Assembly (NCBI GenBank): GCA_030043675.1
Contig: JASHXG010000086.1
Location: 1-6,330 of the forward strand
DNA: 6,330 nt
Direction: 5' to 3'
Source: Vulcanimicrobiota bacterium
Lineage (GTDB): Bacteria; Vulcanimicrobiota; Vulcanimicrobiia; Vulcanimicrobiales; Vulcanimicrobiaceae
Under the pieces are notes generated by a model that did no database searches, was not told the DNA's origin, and saw only the letters and a list, made by a program, of their open reading frames with translations. A program made the translations under genes and the position numbers. This document shows positions 6,075 through 6,330 of this stretch, in pieces (the stretch's first letter is position 1; each line of letters begins with the position of its first letter).

Positions 6075-6104
6075 TTGCCCTCCGGGTGGACGACGTGGTA
6101 CCAT
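6075..6104 (+). promoter_or_regulatory. rpmB: Candidate rpmB promoter, near-leaderless
   Basis: TTGCCC (6075-6080) resembles a -35 box. Eighteen bases later TACCAT (6099-6104) resembles a -10 box and is preceded by TG at 6096-6097, the extended -10 arrangement. Transcription would begin near 6111, at most a few bases before the rpmB ATG at 6114. The lack of a Shine-Dalgarno site agrees with a leaderless or almost leaderless mRNA. Confidence 0.4.
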
Positions 6105-6113
6105 CTGCCGGTT

Positions 6114-6305
6114 ATGGCGAAGCGCTGTGAAATCTGTGGCAAGGGACCCAAGGCCGGCAACAACGTCAGCCACGCGATGAACAAAACCAAGCGGCGCTGG
6201 CTGCCCAACCTGCAATCGGTGCGGATCGACGACCACGGCGTACATCGCACCGCCCGCGTCTGCACGCAGTGCCTGCGCTCGCAGCGCGTCACCCGCCGGG
6301 CCTAA
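6114..6305 (+). CDS. rpmB: 50S ribosomal protein L28, zinc-ribbon type
   Basis: This 63-residue basic protein is large-subunit ribosomal protein L28. It begins MAKRCEICGKGPKAGNNVSHAMNK's typical family N-terminus, followed by KTKRRWLPNLQSV (24-36) and a C-terminal VCTQCLRSQRV segment. Cysteines 5, 8, 50 and 53 form two CxxC pairs, the zinc-binding form of L28 that is replaced by cysteine-free paralogs under zinc limitation in some bacteria. The frame is open upstream to 5952, but the ATG at 6114 gives the exact family N-terminus. No Shine-Dalgarno sequence precedes it; a promoter-like element sits so close that the mRNA may have almost no leader. The gene diverges from plsX across 130 bases. 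Confidence 0.97.
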   Translation: MAKRCEICGKGPKAGNNVSHAMNKTKRRWLPNLQSVRIDDHGVHRTARVCTQCLRSQRVTRRA

Positions 6306-6330
6306 CTTAGGCGAAGTGATCCCAGCCCCA

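Noticed and set aside
5336..6130. Plus-strand open frame of 264 codons opposite plsX
   Set aside because: Antisense shadow of plsX: arginine-rich, no motif, and it runs through the intergenic region into rpmB in another frame.
5984..6292. N-terminal extension of plsX by 103 codons across rpmB
   Set aside because: The extension is antisense to rpmB, does not look like protein, and the internal ATG at 5983 has a perfect AAGGAG site and the family N-terminus.

Overview
The window is a compact housekeeping locus from a GC-rich bacterium. Six genes lie head to tail on the minus strand: plsX, hemW, a membrane PIN-TRAM (YacL-type) gene, ispD, ispF and cysE. A seventh, cysS, follows on the same strand and runs off the left edge of the window. 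A short rpmB gene diverges on the plus strand at the right end. I see no mobile element, CRISPR array, rRNA or tRNA gene, and no stretch over 300 bases without a gene. The only real intergenic region is the 130 bases between plsX and rpmB.

Right to left, in the direction of transcription: plsX (phospholipid synthesis, good AAGGAG ribosome site), a 28-base gap containing mutually exclusive hairpins, hemW (radical SAM heme-trafficking protein, GTG start), the PIN-TRAM gene (start uncertain, probably overlapping the end of hemW), ispD (TTG start, 4-base overlap), ispF (GTG start, 4-base overlap), a 24-base gap, cysE (ATG), a 7-base gap, and cysS (GTG start, truncated after its KMSKS-like motif). 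The tight spacing and overlaps suggest one long operon with translational coupling.

The sub-order PIN-TRAM, ispD, ispF, cysE, cysS matches the Bacillus subtilis yacL-ispD-ispF-gltX-cysE-cysS cluster with gltX absent. The genes cover membrane lipid precursors (PlsX), heme handling (HemW), two consecutive non-consecutive-step enzymes of the MEP isoprenoid pathway (IspD, IspF), serine acetylation for cysteine synthesis (CysE) and charging of cysteine onto tRNA (CysS). CysE and CysS form an obvious functional pair, as do IspD and IspF.

The organism uses the MEP pathway. Its ribosomal protein L28 is the short four-cysteine zinc type, and its CysRS has a Chloroflexota- or cyanobacteria-like HLGH motif. 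A deep-branching, high-GC, non-proteobacterial lineage (Chloroflexota, Vulcanimicrobiota/Eremiobacterota or similar) fits, but this is inference from a few motifs and gene order. I found no new multi-gene system. The points of interest are fine-scale: possible RNA switches at two gene junctions, a possibly leaderless rpmB mRNA, and substitutions in conserved positions of IspF, IspD and CysRS.
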